Assembly: GCA_034638255.1 (NCBI GenBank)
Contig: JAWPGT010000003.1
Span: forward strand, 992,001 to 1,056,000
Reading direction: 5' to 3'
Length of the DNA: 64,000 nt
DNA from: Coprinus comatus
Lineage: Eukaryota > Basidiomycota > Agaricomycetes > Agaricales > Agaricaceae
A program made the position numbers and the translations under genes. Shown piece by piece: positions 9,978-22,642 of this stretch; the first letter of the stretch is position 1; every line of letters begins with the position of its first letter. Below the pieces are notes generated by a model. That model saw only the letters and a list, made by a program, of their open reading frames with translations. It did no database searches and was not told the origin of the DNA.

Positions 9978-12900
9978 TTAGGCCTATCCCGAGGAGTAGA
10001 ACTGGGTTACCGTCACCGATGAAACATCTAAGACAAAGTTGAGGAAGGTACATACGTCATTTTATTACATACTATACAACTTTTTCGTACAGCTCGTATG
10101 ACTTCGTCAAAGTTAGAGTGATTGATTGACAAGAGAAGTGAGGAGCCCTGAGCTTTCGAAGGCGGCAACAAACGGCCTGCCACTGTTCGCTGGTATATCA
10201 GTGATATATAGTACTCTCCGTTGGTTTGGTTCAATTGAAGGAGGATATGTTTAGGTGTCTTTTCACCGTTGCATGTGTTCTGAATCTGATTCACTGATCA
10301 TTGATATTGATGTTTCTTTTCAGATATAGTACCGTGAGTGATGTTGTTAACAGTGGGGCTTAAATGCATTTCGGTTAGTGAAAACTCTGTTTAATAGACC
10401 CTTTATCTGGAGCTATGCCAGCGGAGATTTTAAACAACGTTGTGTATCATCTTGGAATGTTTTAAAGAAGTATTGATATACACAAGGCCAAGATATCGAT
10501 AAATAATGTTAATGTCACTATTATTCAGGGGGTTATGTAAATACTCCAGCTCCAAGACTTCATTGACAATACCATATACAAGATGCCAAGTGTTATCGAC
10601 AAACCTACAGCATCAGTGACCTCATGTGAGTAACCTTAACAGTCAATCTCAATCCGATAAACTTGTCAGATAACTTTTATCGCTATTCACATGCTCGTAT
10701 TTCTATTTCTTTCAAGACAGGTCTGGTTCTTATTTGATGTTTTCTTCCTCTCCTTCTTTCTATTCAGTGTTTAAAATATGGTAAGTCCAGGTGACACGGT
10801 CATGTCCGTGTCATCGGGGAAAAATGTGTATGTATGTTAATTGGATGGTTTCCATTTACCCTTTCTTTACCTTTCAATTTTATATTTAAATTCACCATAT
10901 ATGGTGATTCTAGAGGCCGGCATTTAGGTACTATCACACGGTCAACCTGGGTCACAGTCATAGATCCGCAAGCGGACACTAGCTTACCGTACTATTTACC
11001 AGGTGTTGTGATTATCATATACTTATCACATTATATCATATCTTTTAGATACATCAAACGGTCAGACTGTCGGTGGAAGAACCTGGAACAACATGTCGAC
11101 GCCACGCGTTAATGTTAAATGGACATTTGCATTTGGGACCCTGATTTGCAGGGAACATCACCACACCGTTTTCTACATCACCATGATTTCATCTGAAATC
11201 ATTTTGTTTGATTAGGCTGCCAGGGTCAGGCAATGCAGCTCAATGCCAGTGCCCGACAGACCTCCCAAAAAGTTCAGCCTCTACATACCTTTAAGGATAT
11301 ACACTCTATCTCTAGTTTCTAAGAAATCGACCTGATACGAATAGTGATACATGATGTGATGAGTTTTAGCTTTCCCCATCTTGTAACTTGAAGTATATAT
11401 TTTTGTTCCATTATGCAGTGCACCATGCCGCAGGCTTCTAGTTCCTGTTACTTGGTAACCCCTATAACATTGGCGGTGCTATTAACAATAATAAATAGCT
11501 CCATCATTAATATCAAATATCCTCCGAGTCACTTGTGATACTAACAACCATTACTGTGAGCTCCGAATGTTTAGTAATTAAATCCGGGGTTGAGCTAAAA
11601 GCCAGGGCTATTAAAAAGGGCTTTTGCTATGTTATTGTGGTGTTGATGTTAGAGATACAAATATCAGAAATATCAGAGCCGCACATAGCCCAATGAAGTA
11701 TGGAGAAGAGTCAACTGGATTCAATAAGTATCAGTGATTTAGTATCATTATGGAGTTGAGTTATATTGATGGAATGTTACTACCATTAGATGCTTTTGAA
11801 ATTGATCATATGTAAGAGATATCGAAATATAGTGTGCATATTAATCTATCAGCCAGAATGAAGTGTTCTTGATTATCGTGAAATCAAAATCATTATTTGT
11901 AAAACCAATTCGACGCATTTCTGATGATTTTCTGTCGATGAAGGCGGTACTAATACTTTACTGTTCATGATCAGTGCTTACTACAACTGGCAGTGGTATA
12001 TGTTTATTAATAACAACCAATTTCGCGGAGTTAGCGAAGAACTTCATGAGAAGTCAATAGAAACTAAATGTGCATCCACCCCAGCGTGCCAGTGCCACAG
12101 GTCGGCTGCGCTTAGATATCAGTTGAGAGCATTGAGCACTGAACAATTAAACATCATTTCATCATGTGTATTGTACATTCAAACAATCAATGTTTCAAGC
12201 TTAGTCAGTTGGGGTGGTTATCCGCAGTGAGTTGAGATATTTAACGACAGAAATTTTCATGGACATCACATAGATTCTATATCTCAGACTTCATACAAAT
12301 TACAATACCTGAGAAAGAAATAATACGTCCAGTACTTGTGTAAATGTTTTTGTAACATGTGAAACGCCTTCCTTCTTCAGGAAACTATGACCCCAATAAA
12401 TCCTTTGCAGTCAACCGCTCTCTGTTCATGTAAACAAGCTCTTATAAATTCTAACCAGAAATAGAAATATCCTCCTCACTTAACCCAGGAGCATAATAAT
12501 GAGTATCGGTTAAGGTAGACGATAGACGTGATCCTTTGATTCCTTAAATTCGAAGTAACAACAAGCCAGCCTGAGTTAAGTAGTAGGGAGAAAGACAAAA
12601 CAAAGAAAACGCCTTTTCATTTCCATGTCACATCATTATCATCATCACACATCGTCATAATAGGAACTCTAAAAAAGAGACGAGGTTCCATAATCCATCA
12701 CTTCCAGCATCAGTACCGAAGCGCTGAAATGGAAAGGTATACCATTATGGTGGGTAGCGTACTCACAATAATGACATTCATACTTACTTGTCCTATAACA
12801 GGCTATCATGATCAGGTATCATAAGAGCTGCCAACCCTGAGAACTTTGAGGCGAATAATTATAATCAATTACAATAGGAATATCGCACAAAAGGTGAGCG

Positions 12901-15539
12901 CTGAAAACTTCTTTTTTTTTTTTTGACGTTCGGCGTGGTCACTATATTACTCTCAGGCCTCAATGTGTTCAATGTTCAAGATGAAGAGAAATGAGCTGCT
13001 AGACGCCGTGAAAAGAGTAAGGTTCAACAGTATTGGACTACTCTCATAAAACCAATTCAGAAGCCAAAACTTCTAAGATCGACAAAAGCGACTCATATTA
13101 GGTATGGTTGAATCATTTTCATATTTCTACATAGTATAGTATCCGAACTTGCGAAGAAACTTGTTATTCTTGCTATCCAGTTACTTATTTCGATAGTAGC
13201 ATGCACTAAAGTGAAGTCAGTTCTCAAATAGAAACCGCTAGTAGTATCGTTGTCGAGATTTAGATAAAACCCCGCGTTCATTTATAGGTAAGCGGAGCGG
13301 AAAGTCTATGTAAGAGAAGCTTACTATCCAGGGTCTAGTCATTATCCACTACGATTTTAAAATAAAGCTGAACAGGCTATGACTCTACTAGTAAGTAGTT
13401 GGTTGCATCATCTAGTGGGTAGATTCGGTTGGGGTGGGTGAGTGGGGTGGTGATTGATCTACTACTAGTATTACATATTATTAGATAGAGATGATTTGAA
13501 TTATTTGTATCAAAGAAACCAAAGCCGAAAAAACTAAAACCCACGAGTTCAAACATTCATCTGTCAATGCCTTGATATCAGAATAGTACATAAGTACTAA
13601 CTGGAAGATTAATTTTAATTCAGTTTATTCGATGAAATGGTGCCCAGCGCCCACGACGTTCTTTTATAGATACTTAAACGCTCGAATATTGCTAAAGCCG
13701 ACGATAAACATAATATATCACCGCGCGCACGAACTTCGCGATTTTTTTTTTTTTTTTCATGTGTAAGAATAAGTTAATGGGAGAGTTATCTACCGAGTCA
13801 AACGTGTTGCCCACAGGGGGCTTAGTGAGATCGAAAGACTAAAAATATCTCAACAAATTGGTATCATTGGCATAGATGTGAGAGTAAACATTTCACCTCT
13901 CTCCTATACTTAAAAACCACCAGCCGTAGTTTGTGAAAGTTTTCGTAGGGCTTAGGGGATCTAGGCTATTGTTATATATGTAAATACCATACCTATCTTT
14001 TTTCTTTTTCTCTTCCATTTACCTGAGACCGTATCCGGCCAAAATGTTCTATATCGAACACAAAAGGGGAACAAAAACCTCGAGGCTAAAAAAGCATTCA
14101 CCTAAAAGGGGGGATTTATTTATCTTCTAAGGGCAGATCCCTGAATATGGCAAGAAGGTTTTGAAATAATGTATATCATGATCCAGACTTATTTCAAATA
14201 ACCCTCGCAAGTGTGCCAGGATGGGGGCCTGTTTGATTTAATATTTTGTTTGGATACCGCCGAATACGATATTATAGCGGCACCGTATCAGTTCATTTTT
14301 TTGAACTTCAGACTGGACTTTTTGAGCTCCATGGTCATTGCCGGTGGTCAGCAACCATTCACTGATCATCGAAGTTGTGATTCAGATTTATCTATAATAT
14401 ACACCGCTGCCTACGTTACGAACATGATCTATATTTTCTGATGATTAAGGATTGAGTTAAGGACTCAATAGGAAGTCTGATAGGTCCTAGCCTAAGATTG
14501 GTTTTTATTGTAAAAATAACTACTAATATTTCTTAGCCCTTACGCATAGGAGGGTACAAGAAGGAGAGCTTTTGAAAATCCGAAATCGGGTGGACTTGTT
14601 TCGCCAAGGAATTTCTTTAGAGTTCCCCGCACCACATGGCGCTGTGAGAGATTATGATATGCAATTGGGTAGTGTGCCATCACATTAGAACATTGGAAAA
14701 CATATACCTTTAGTTTGTATTTGTGGAGTAGAAGCTTGAAAAGAAAGGATGTCCTGATGGAATCGTTTTTAGGCGAAGGGAAGACTACGATTCAATAGGG
14801 TGAGAGAGACTGGCAACTTGGCGCCCAACTCCTTTTCCGGTGTTTCTCCCTCATCCGGACTGGGATAACGCTTGTCTATCATATATCAAAAGAGATTAGA
14901 TTTGTTGTTCCGGATAGGTATCAGTATACTATATGTATTGATCATCATCATCCTTGGAGTATCTATTTGTTGTTTTGGGTGGTTAGGTTGGCATGGACTT
15001 GAGGTTAGGAACTCCATTTATGTTTTTATGGCCGGTGAAAAAAGAAATTATTATGCAGACAGTGTTAGATAGATGAGATCTTCCCGGTGTTACATCATGA
15101 ATCAGTTTGATGTCTAGGTCTGAAAGTCAAGGGGGAGTAGTGGCCGATGGTAGAGGAAGGAAAGGATGAAACGGTTAGTGGCGGTTTAGAGGTATAACTT
15201 ATGCGTGAAGTTCGGACGTTGCTTGGAAAAAAGAACTCGACAAATGTACAATATACGGAAGATATTGTGAGCGAGTGCGGAGAGCAAGAGGGGACGGGGG
15301 TTGTGGGATTTGTAGATAGCTATTGAGGGTGTATTTCGAAACAGGGTGTGACCATGAGAAGGCAGGTGGGTCGCATGGAAAGATCTTGTTTGTGAGATGA
15401 GGGGTGTTGCCGAAAGCGGAGTTTGAAAAGGGAAGTTGGGTGGGGAGCAGTGCTGGGTTCGACGATCGGTGACCATCGCTATCGAACTCTCCCAGCAACT
15501 CTCACCACTCGTCCTTCCGCCATTCTCTCCGCTGGTCAA
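9978..15539. other. Gene-poor region upstream of CDC24
   Basis: These 5.5 kb are AT-rich with short scattered frames and no recognisable domain, transposon terminus or tRNA. A minus-strand frame at 10028-10294 (88 codons, no ATG at its start) and a spliced candidate at 10583-11112 are the only coding-like traces. Short homopolymers occur at 12911-12924 (T), 13741-13757 (T) and similar sites. The last few hundred bases (about 15100-15539) are the likely CDC24 promoter and leader. Confidence 0.4.
10583..11112 (+). other. Candidate small spliced gene (weak)
   Basis: An ATG at 10583 opens a short exon (MPSVIDKPTASVTS) ending at a consensus donor GTGAGT. Further consensus sites follow: TTCAG with a 12-nt exon and GTAAGT at about 10770-10785, TCTAGAG near 10915, and TTTTAG at about 11049. 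Joined in frame they would end ..FRYIKRSDCRWKNLEQHVD at 11112, giving about 43 residues. No homologue is recognised. It could easily be chance. Confidence 0.15.
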
Positions 15540-18500
15540 ATGGCTTCAGGCGCAGGCCGCAAAAAGTCTATCGTATCCAGCGCAGGCCTCACAATCGACA
15601 CTCCTGTCCCAAACAACACTCTCCTCAACAAAGCTGCTAACCAGTCAACCTCTCTCTACCAACAATGTTCAGCCCTCCGCGCCCGTCTCATGCGCATCAA
15701 AGGCTTTGTCCACTACTTCTCTCTCTCAGCCCCCCCGGACGCCCGCCAGTCCACAGACCCCGTAACCCAACTATGGGACCTCTTCTCCATAGGCATCTCT
15801 CTCTGCTACATCTTTGACCAGCTTCCAGCGGAATCTGGCTTTCCTAAAATTCACAGGTCACAGTATGATCAGGCCAAATTCGACGTCAACCCAGAACGCG
15901 AGAAGAAACATGCCATTGCTCTCTTTGCCATGCAGATCCGCTCAGCACCTGTCACCGAGAACATCCCAGAGTGCGAACCTTTCACAATAACAGACATTTG
16001 GAACCGCGACTCGACAGATGGTTTGGTCAAGGTATATTGCGTCTACCTTCTCCACCCGCGGCATTGCTAACACGAGGCTCACTTAGGTTATTAATACTGT
16101 GACCGCCATTGTCAACCATCTGCCGGAAAGCGCTTTCGAGTCCCCCCCTTCATCCCCTCCCACTCTAGCACCAAATGAATCCCTCGATAATCTTTTGTCC
16201 GACATCCCTCCTCCCCCTGCCAATGCACAAGAACAAGCACGAAAAAATATTATTCGCGAGATGGTCGAGACAGAGCGCAAATTCGTGCAGGATCTTGAAA
16301 TTATGCAGGTATGGCTAATACACCTTGTTTCAACTTGTTAGATTCATTCATTCTGCCATAGAAATATTCAAATGCCCTGTCACAAGCCAATTTGATCGAT
16401 CAAGATACTATTCACCTCCTTTTCCCCAACTTGAACAAGCTACTCAACTTCCAACGTAAATTTCTCATCCGCTTAGAAAGCACAGCGGAGGCCGCCTGGG
16501 AAGATCAACGCTGGGGTCTGCCATTCCTTGAGAATGTAAGTGATATGCTTTACGGCACCCATGATTTTAACTCATATCCGTTGTAGGAGGATGATTTCGT
16601 CGTCTACGAGCCGTACTGTGCAAACTACACAAATGCGTCGGAACTGATGCTTGTGCACGAACAGAGCCTTATGGTGAGTACAATACTTTCCGTCTTTGTC
16701 AGAACTGTTAGATCTCATCCGACACTTGATTTGTCGTCGTGACAACCTTTGTCTTCTCTTCTTGTGTTTATTTGGCTTGTGTGAACAATACCGTTACTGA
16801 CACAAATATTAACAAACAGACTCTGAACCACTTGATCAACGTAAAGGGCGAACTACCGGCCTTCCTGATCAAACCAGTTCAACGCGTCTGTAAATATCCA
16901 CTTCTCCTTGATGTGAGCATTCAACCCTGCCAATGTCACAATCCCAAAAATTTACGCAATGTCTAGTCCCTCCTCAAAACCCTCACACCTGCAACATATG
17001 CGCATTACGATGAACTCAAGCGAGGATCTGATGCGGCAAAGCGCATAACTGACAAGATCAATGAGGCTCAACGTCGCGCCGAAAATGACCAGACAGTGAA
17101 GAGTCTCCATTCTCGTATCGACGACTGGAAAGGTCACCACCTCGAGAACTTCGGCGAACTTCTGCTGGATGACATCTTTACGGTGACCAAATCCGACATA
17201 GATCGGGAGTACCATGTCTTCTTGTTTGAAAAGATCATCTTGTGTTGTAAGGAAATCCCACCGGGCCAACAAAACCCGAACAAGAAGAACGGAAAGAACA
17301 ACTCCATTCTCAAGAAACAAGCTAGTACCCTCACTCCTCTCAATGCCGCTTCCGCCGCTACTCCTAGTCAACGGAAGAATACACCTCTACTTCTCAAGGG
17401 TCGTATATTCCTCGGAAATGTTACCCAAGCTGTACCTTCTCAGCCTCGGTCATCGATCGGTATGTTTCACTGCATATCTGTTGGTTTATGTTACTGATTC
17501 GGAAATGATGTTTAGGTCCCGGGATGTCAACACAATATTCGCTTGCGGTTTGGTGGAAAGGTGACGATGACCTTGAATACTTCACTCTCAAATGCCGCAA
17601 CGAAGAGCAAATGCGTAAATGGGAGTCACAGGTGAACCGACTGATCAAAGAAGGAACTCAACGTCGTGGATCAGGCAGAAATCTATCTCGCATTAACAGA
17701 AGTGATACTATGTCATCATCCCGCATTACATCCGGATCGGCTACCTCGCTTGGATCGCAGTCTAACCATTCTTTCAATTCGAATGGCTCGTATACTACCT
17801 CCTCCAGTTACAGTTCACAATCCTCTGGCAAGACCCTGCTACATCCATATGGTAGTAGCAACGGTTACAATAACGAACCTGTTAGCGCTAATGGTAACAG
17901 TTATACACCTGGACCTACTGGCTACCCACACGATCCAGACGGTTTCACTGATGAAGAAGAGTATGAGGACTATCCATCCACCGCCATGGCTAACTTCCCC
18001 TCTGGCCGGGGAACTCCTATGGGCGGCCGCAAAGTAAATGCACTTAGTATGCCTGCTGAACGCGAAGCAAATGCAGCCTATGATCAACGGCTGAGAGCTT
18101 ATACCGAGGATGCTAGTGGTACTACAATGTCCCAATGGCGACATCAGCAGATGCCACTACCCCCACATCCCCAGCTACAAGCATATTCCCCTGGTGGTTC
18201 AGCAAGACCTCTCGCGTCCCGTGCCAATAACATGAGTGCACAGAGTGTCGTCTCCGACTCTAGCTTCGGCAGTACACCATCGCACCCAAGACCTCCATTA
18301 AAGAGTCAGTTCAGCTCTACGCGGCTGAGGGCAGGTTATGAGGGCGGGGAATTCAAGAATCGTGCACCTACACCAACACACGGTGCTGCATATAACCAGC
18401 AATCATCACATCCCTACGCAGCCCCCCTTCAATCTTCGAGATCGCGGAGCCTTAGTCAACCTAACGTATATAATCCTCCTAAAAATGCTCCGCCACCGTT

Positions 18501-18993
18501 ACCCACTTCTGCCGTTAATGTTCCCATTTGGAATGGACATGAACGTGAACGCGGAGAGAACAAGCGTGGAAGCGGTTCTAGCCAATCGACCGGTGATAGT
18601 TCGGAATATTCACCAAATAGTTCGTCGCCGATTACACCATTTGGATCGAGTGAGTCTTCGTTGGGAGGTGTTGGTATCCATTATCCTAGAAGTCAAAATT
18701 TCGATGCAGGTGCAAATGTTTATACAGATGGACAACCACCAGTCAAAGTTAAAGTCCACTTCAATGAAGATATCTTCGTGATTCAAGTTCCTCGAAGCAC
18801 CGAATACGATGATCTTGTGGAAAAGGTTGGCAAGAAGATCAGGCTGTGTGGACCCAGGAGGGATGATGGTCCATTGAAGGTTAAATACAGAGATGAGGAC
18901 GGTGATATGGTATCCTTATGTTCAACAGAAGATGTGCAGATAGCATTTGAGTCATTCAGGCCTGGAAATCAGGTAACACTTTTCGTCACATAG
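15540..18993 (+). CDS. CDC24: CDC24, Rho guanine-nucleotide exchange factor for Cdc42
   Basis: This GEF activates Cdc42 to set up polarity at hyphal tips and during mating. The start at 15540 gives MASGAGRKKSIVSSAG. Order along about 1,010 residues: N-terminal CDC24 calponin-like domain (about 45-160; LWDLFSIGISLCYIFDQL); DH domain over several exons (about 205-400), with IIREMVETERKFVQDLEIM, the helix FLIKPVQRVCKYPLLLD, and AHYDELKRGSDAAKR; PH domain (about 430-580; DREYHVFLFEKIILCCKE and YSLAVWWKGDDDLEYFTLKC); a long Ser/Pro/Asn-rich linker; and a C-terminal PB1 domain (last about 80 residues; VKVKVHFNEDIFVIQVP, KYRDEDGDMVSLCS). PB1 binds the Bem1 scaffold in yeast. Seven or so exons; the last is a 1.48-kb exon. 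The domain set matches yeast Cdc24 in full. Confidence 0.95.
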
Positions 18994-21900
18994 AGGACTA
19001 CCTTTGGCCCTCAACTTGACGCGACGATAAAGAGATCTACTTCTAAAGCTCTTTGGTTGATACCTTCCTATCACTTTCATTCACTTTTTTTATGTATCCG
19101 CATTCACTCACTCTTGGGGCATTGTACTACATTTCACATACATCTGGTTTTCATTGGTCTTTTGCATATCCGGATAATCCACGCACAATCAAGTACAATA
19201 TTCCTCTGGCATCGTCAATAAGCACTCGGAACCATTATTACCCGACATCCACATCACTTATATACACCTCCACAAAAAGCATTGGCCTCTGCGATACATG
19301 CCTATAATCACATTTGCTCCAATCTGCATCGTCGACCCATTCCGTCCCCCTTGTATTCCTCTATTGTGCAGCATAGACCACTGGCTCTGCGCGATTATTC
19401 GAACTCAACCTCTATCATCATCACCATCTTTTCAATGACGTATATCTGTGTGTCTGTGTACCTTTTGTCCTAGTCTTCATACCCCCTTGGGTAAAACTAA
19501 TTCTCATCTGCCTTTTTCACCTATTGTGTTTGTTTTTCTCACTTTGTTGACAACGATTTTTGCACGTTATCTTAGCTTAGCTTTGTTCACCCCTATTCGT
19601 TCGTTTGTATTTTCTCTTTCTCTTCTTTCTCTTTTGTGTCACACCCACTTTCGTTTGATATTATCGTTTTATCGTTACTCGCAAATCACTCTTTTATGCT
19701 TGTTTTTTTTTTTCGTTTGTATATATCTTCTTTTTAAGTTCGCTCTTTCTCTTCTTTTTTGCGTTAGTGTTTACGTAGTATGAAATTGAATTTTTTTTTC
19801 GAAATTAAAGATACTTTTTTTTGTGGAATATATCATTTTATTTTCTATTCTCTGTGGTTAACGTTGAGATCTTGAGAAATGAAGTTCGTTTTTTCTGCTG
19901 GTTTTCTGTCTCCTGTTTTGTTCTACTGTTCCAGATCCAGTTTGAATTTCGAAAACAGAAGCTGATGGGATACAATCCTTAGAATTTTCTCTTTCTTTTC
20001 TCTTTCATTCAGAAACTAAGGGGGAACTCAATATTCGCGAACTTTAGTATTCTAGTTCCCCTCGGTTTTTCGGTACACTGTATACCATGTATTTGTATTG
20101 TCACCGGATTATTGAAATTTGTAGTGGAAGTGTTTGTTAAATTTGTAGAGGTCTAGAGTGCACCACACCATGTACCAGTCACAGATGCTAGTTGAAATTT
20201 TTTTAAATTTCCTCTTTTTTTTAAATACAAAAATATGTATTAGATCGTGTGGCACTAGGTGGCACTGTGTACGGATGTATTCGCATTTCTCTCAGGGTAA
20301 CAACATTCCGCCACGGAGGCGAGAGTGTTATATATATAAGTACTGTCTAGTTGACCTGTGACTAGACCTACTAGTTTGAATGTCCCCCTATAATGGCTCA
20401 CGGCGGCTTTTATGGTATAAAATATTGAATCTTTATGTTGGGTAAGTAGGTCTAACCCACTGGCTTTCACAAGATTGAAGAGTATTTGCGCCAGGTATTT
20501 GTATTAGTATGGGTCCATTATACGACGATATCCGGATTCCGGGATAAGTTACAAATGCAAAAAGCAACTCATCGCTTTGTCTCAACTGAGTCTAGGTCCT
20601 TTTAGGATCTAGGAATATCATAAGCGCGTATTCTTACCCGCCGCTTTTACAGACCCTCTCTACAAATTGTTTGTGACAGTGTAAAGTTCCTATATCAATA
20701 GAGTGAAAAAAACAAGAAACTGAAAAAAATCTCAGATCACAGATTGCAGCCTACATACAGCCTGGCCTCTGGCTCGACTGAGTTTTCTTTGAAAAATAGA
20801 GTCGAGGGACCTCAGGGTAGTAACCTGTAGTAACGTCGGCACAACCTTCACAACAAATTTCGTTGAACCTTGTTTTTTTTTTTTACCACATAACCAGTTG
20901 AGCCACTTGAATGTCTAGATTCACTTGAAACAGAAGAACAAATGCGGTTCGTGATACTTTATGAGCTTATAATGTACGACATAGGTTTCGTAAGCAACAC
21001 ACGGATTTCTTGAATATTTCTGTTACTTCAGGAGAAGGGATGTCATGTTATGTTATATATAAAACATGTCGTCATAACTTCAGAATTCAGCTCCCTTGTA
21101 GTTTTTAACGGACAGAGACAGATATTCCCTCGTAGCGAATACCCATCTGTCCGTAACATATTTCAAGTTAATACAAAGCAAGTAAATCCGACTAAATAGT
21201 AAATTGTGAAAATGTGACCTGTATACCAATAAATGGCCCCTTTGACATTTATCTTGCATTCTATAGGGTTCGCGTCCCTGTAACTAAGGATCGATCCTAG
21301 TTTCATCTCTTTTGAAAGTTTTCATGACCTTCTGACTTAAGTATGTGTGGCTGACACCCAGGAACACCAAACGGCAATGTCATTGGTCTTTTATAGCCAG
21401 TGTTTATCTGAATGCTATACAAATATTATCACACTGTGTTATTTTTTTTGGTACCCTAAAAGTTCTAACAGCCAGGGATGGACGCCAGTGGAAGATAAAA
21501 CATACAATAATAGTTTTTTTTTTGCACCCCAAAAAAATAAACAGAAAGTGTAAGTCTCGGCTCGAAACGCTTGAACTTTCAGTTGACTCATACTGAAGTT
21601 TGAACTCTCGGAAGTCCGCATGATTTGTATTTTCAGGTTGATTGATAAATATAAAGAATCAATAGTACCCCATAATAACTAGCCCGCAACACTGAAAAGC
21701 TGCGAGCGATGGTCTTTTGTTGAAATGCGGTTGTATGATATATGCAGTAGTGACATGACAGGTTTTCCATATATGGGAATCGATGTCAGAGGAGTTGGCG
21801 AACGGAATTGCGCGGACGACGGCCCCCTGAGTAGTGATCAGAATCAGGGGCTTGCTTCGCTTGGAAGGGGGACATGCGCAGATCATGGAACCTTGTCATA

Positions 21901-22642
21901 TGCGGTATGTGTAAATGACAGGTAAATGATACATGGAAGGAAGGGAACTCGCCAATTGGTCGCGCCAACCGTTGATCGGCCGAATTCTGTTTTCAGAATG
22001 TTCACGGAGCTCCCGAGAATAATTCACAAATAAAGTCTTCTGCGCACTCATCGAGAAACAATCACAATATATGCTATCTACTGTGTACTAGATGTACCCC
22101 TATTCCAGCTATCGGTTCGTCATAAACAGAACACGTCAGTAGTAGAAAGAAAAGACAGACGAAATGCACGAATGATTGTAACAGAAAAGTGATGTTGATG
22201 AGGTGCTTCCATACCGAATCATGATACAATATGTCAAATACACTAGAAATAGAAGTGGGCATATATCTGAACACTTATGATTTAGTCAGTTCAGCATCCC
22301 GTGTATTCTGAGCTCCTTTGTCAGCTGGAACAAGAGGAATGGTGAACCATACCCACTCTCGGTACCATCACACCAAGAATGAATGTCTACAAGTCTAATT
22401 CAAGATACCAATTACAGGAGACAAAGGGAAAGACACGAATGGGAAGAAAGAAAAGTAGCTAAGATGGCAGTAGAGAGAAAGCAGTGTCCAAGAATAGCTT
22501 CAAAAGTTGCAATGGGCTATCACCGATATCAACGAATTATCATCACCAAATCTGTAGATAGACAAGCAAATAAGTATACCCTGAGAGGTTTCTTGTAATG
22601 TGCTTCATCTTACCTATTATGGCTAAGGAATGTGCGAACCGT
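18994..22642. other. Convergent intergenic region after CDC24
   Basis: There are 3.65 kb between the convergent 3' ends of CDC24 and the GH63 gene. The first kilobase is very pyrimidine-rich (CTTTTTCTCTTT-like), probably 3' UTR. The rest holds short frames only. A possible stem-loop at 21108-21154 pairs ACGGACAGA with TCTGTCCGT. No gene is supported. Confidence 0.5.

Noticed and set aside
15186..15539. 117-codon minus-strand frame overlapping the CDC24 leader
   Set aside because: It is antisense to the CDC24 5' region, low in protein-like features, and has no splice or domain support.
19053..19783. Several open frames after CDC24
   Set aside because: They lie in pyrimidine-rich 3' UTR-like sequence and encode Phe/Leu/Ser-rich strings typical of CT tracts.
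21108..21154. Inverted repeat ACGGACAGA ... TCTGTCCGT
   Set aside because: A short stem with poor internal pairing in non-coding DNA. No sign of a known RNA gene or transposon end.
21265..21290. AGGGTTCGCGTCCCT, resembling a tRNA T arm
   Set aside because: The T stem pairs, but no matching acceptor stem or D and anticodon arms exist upstream.
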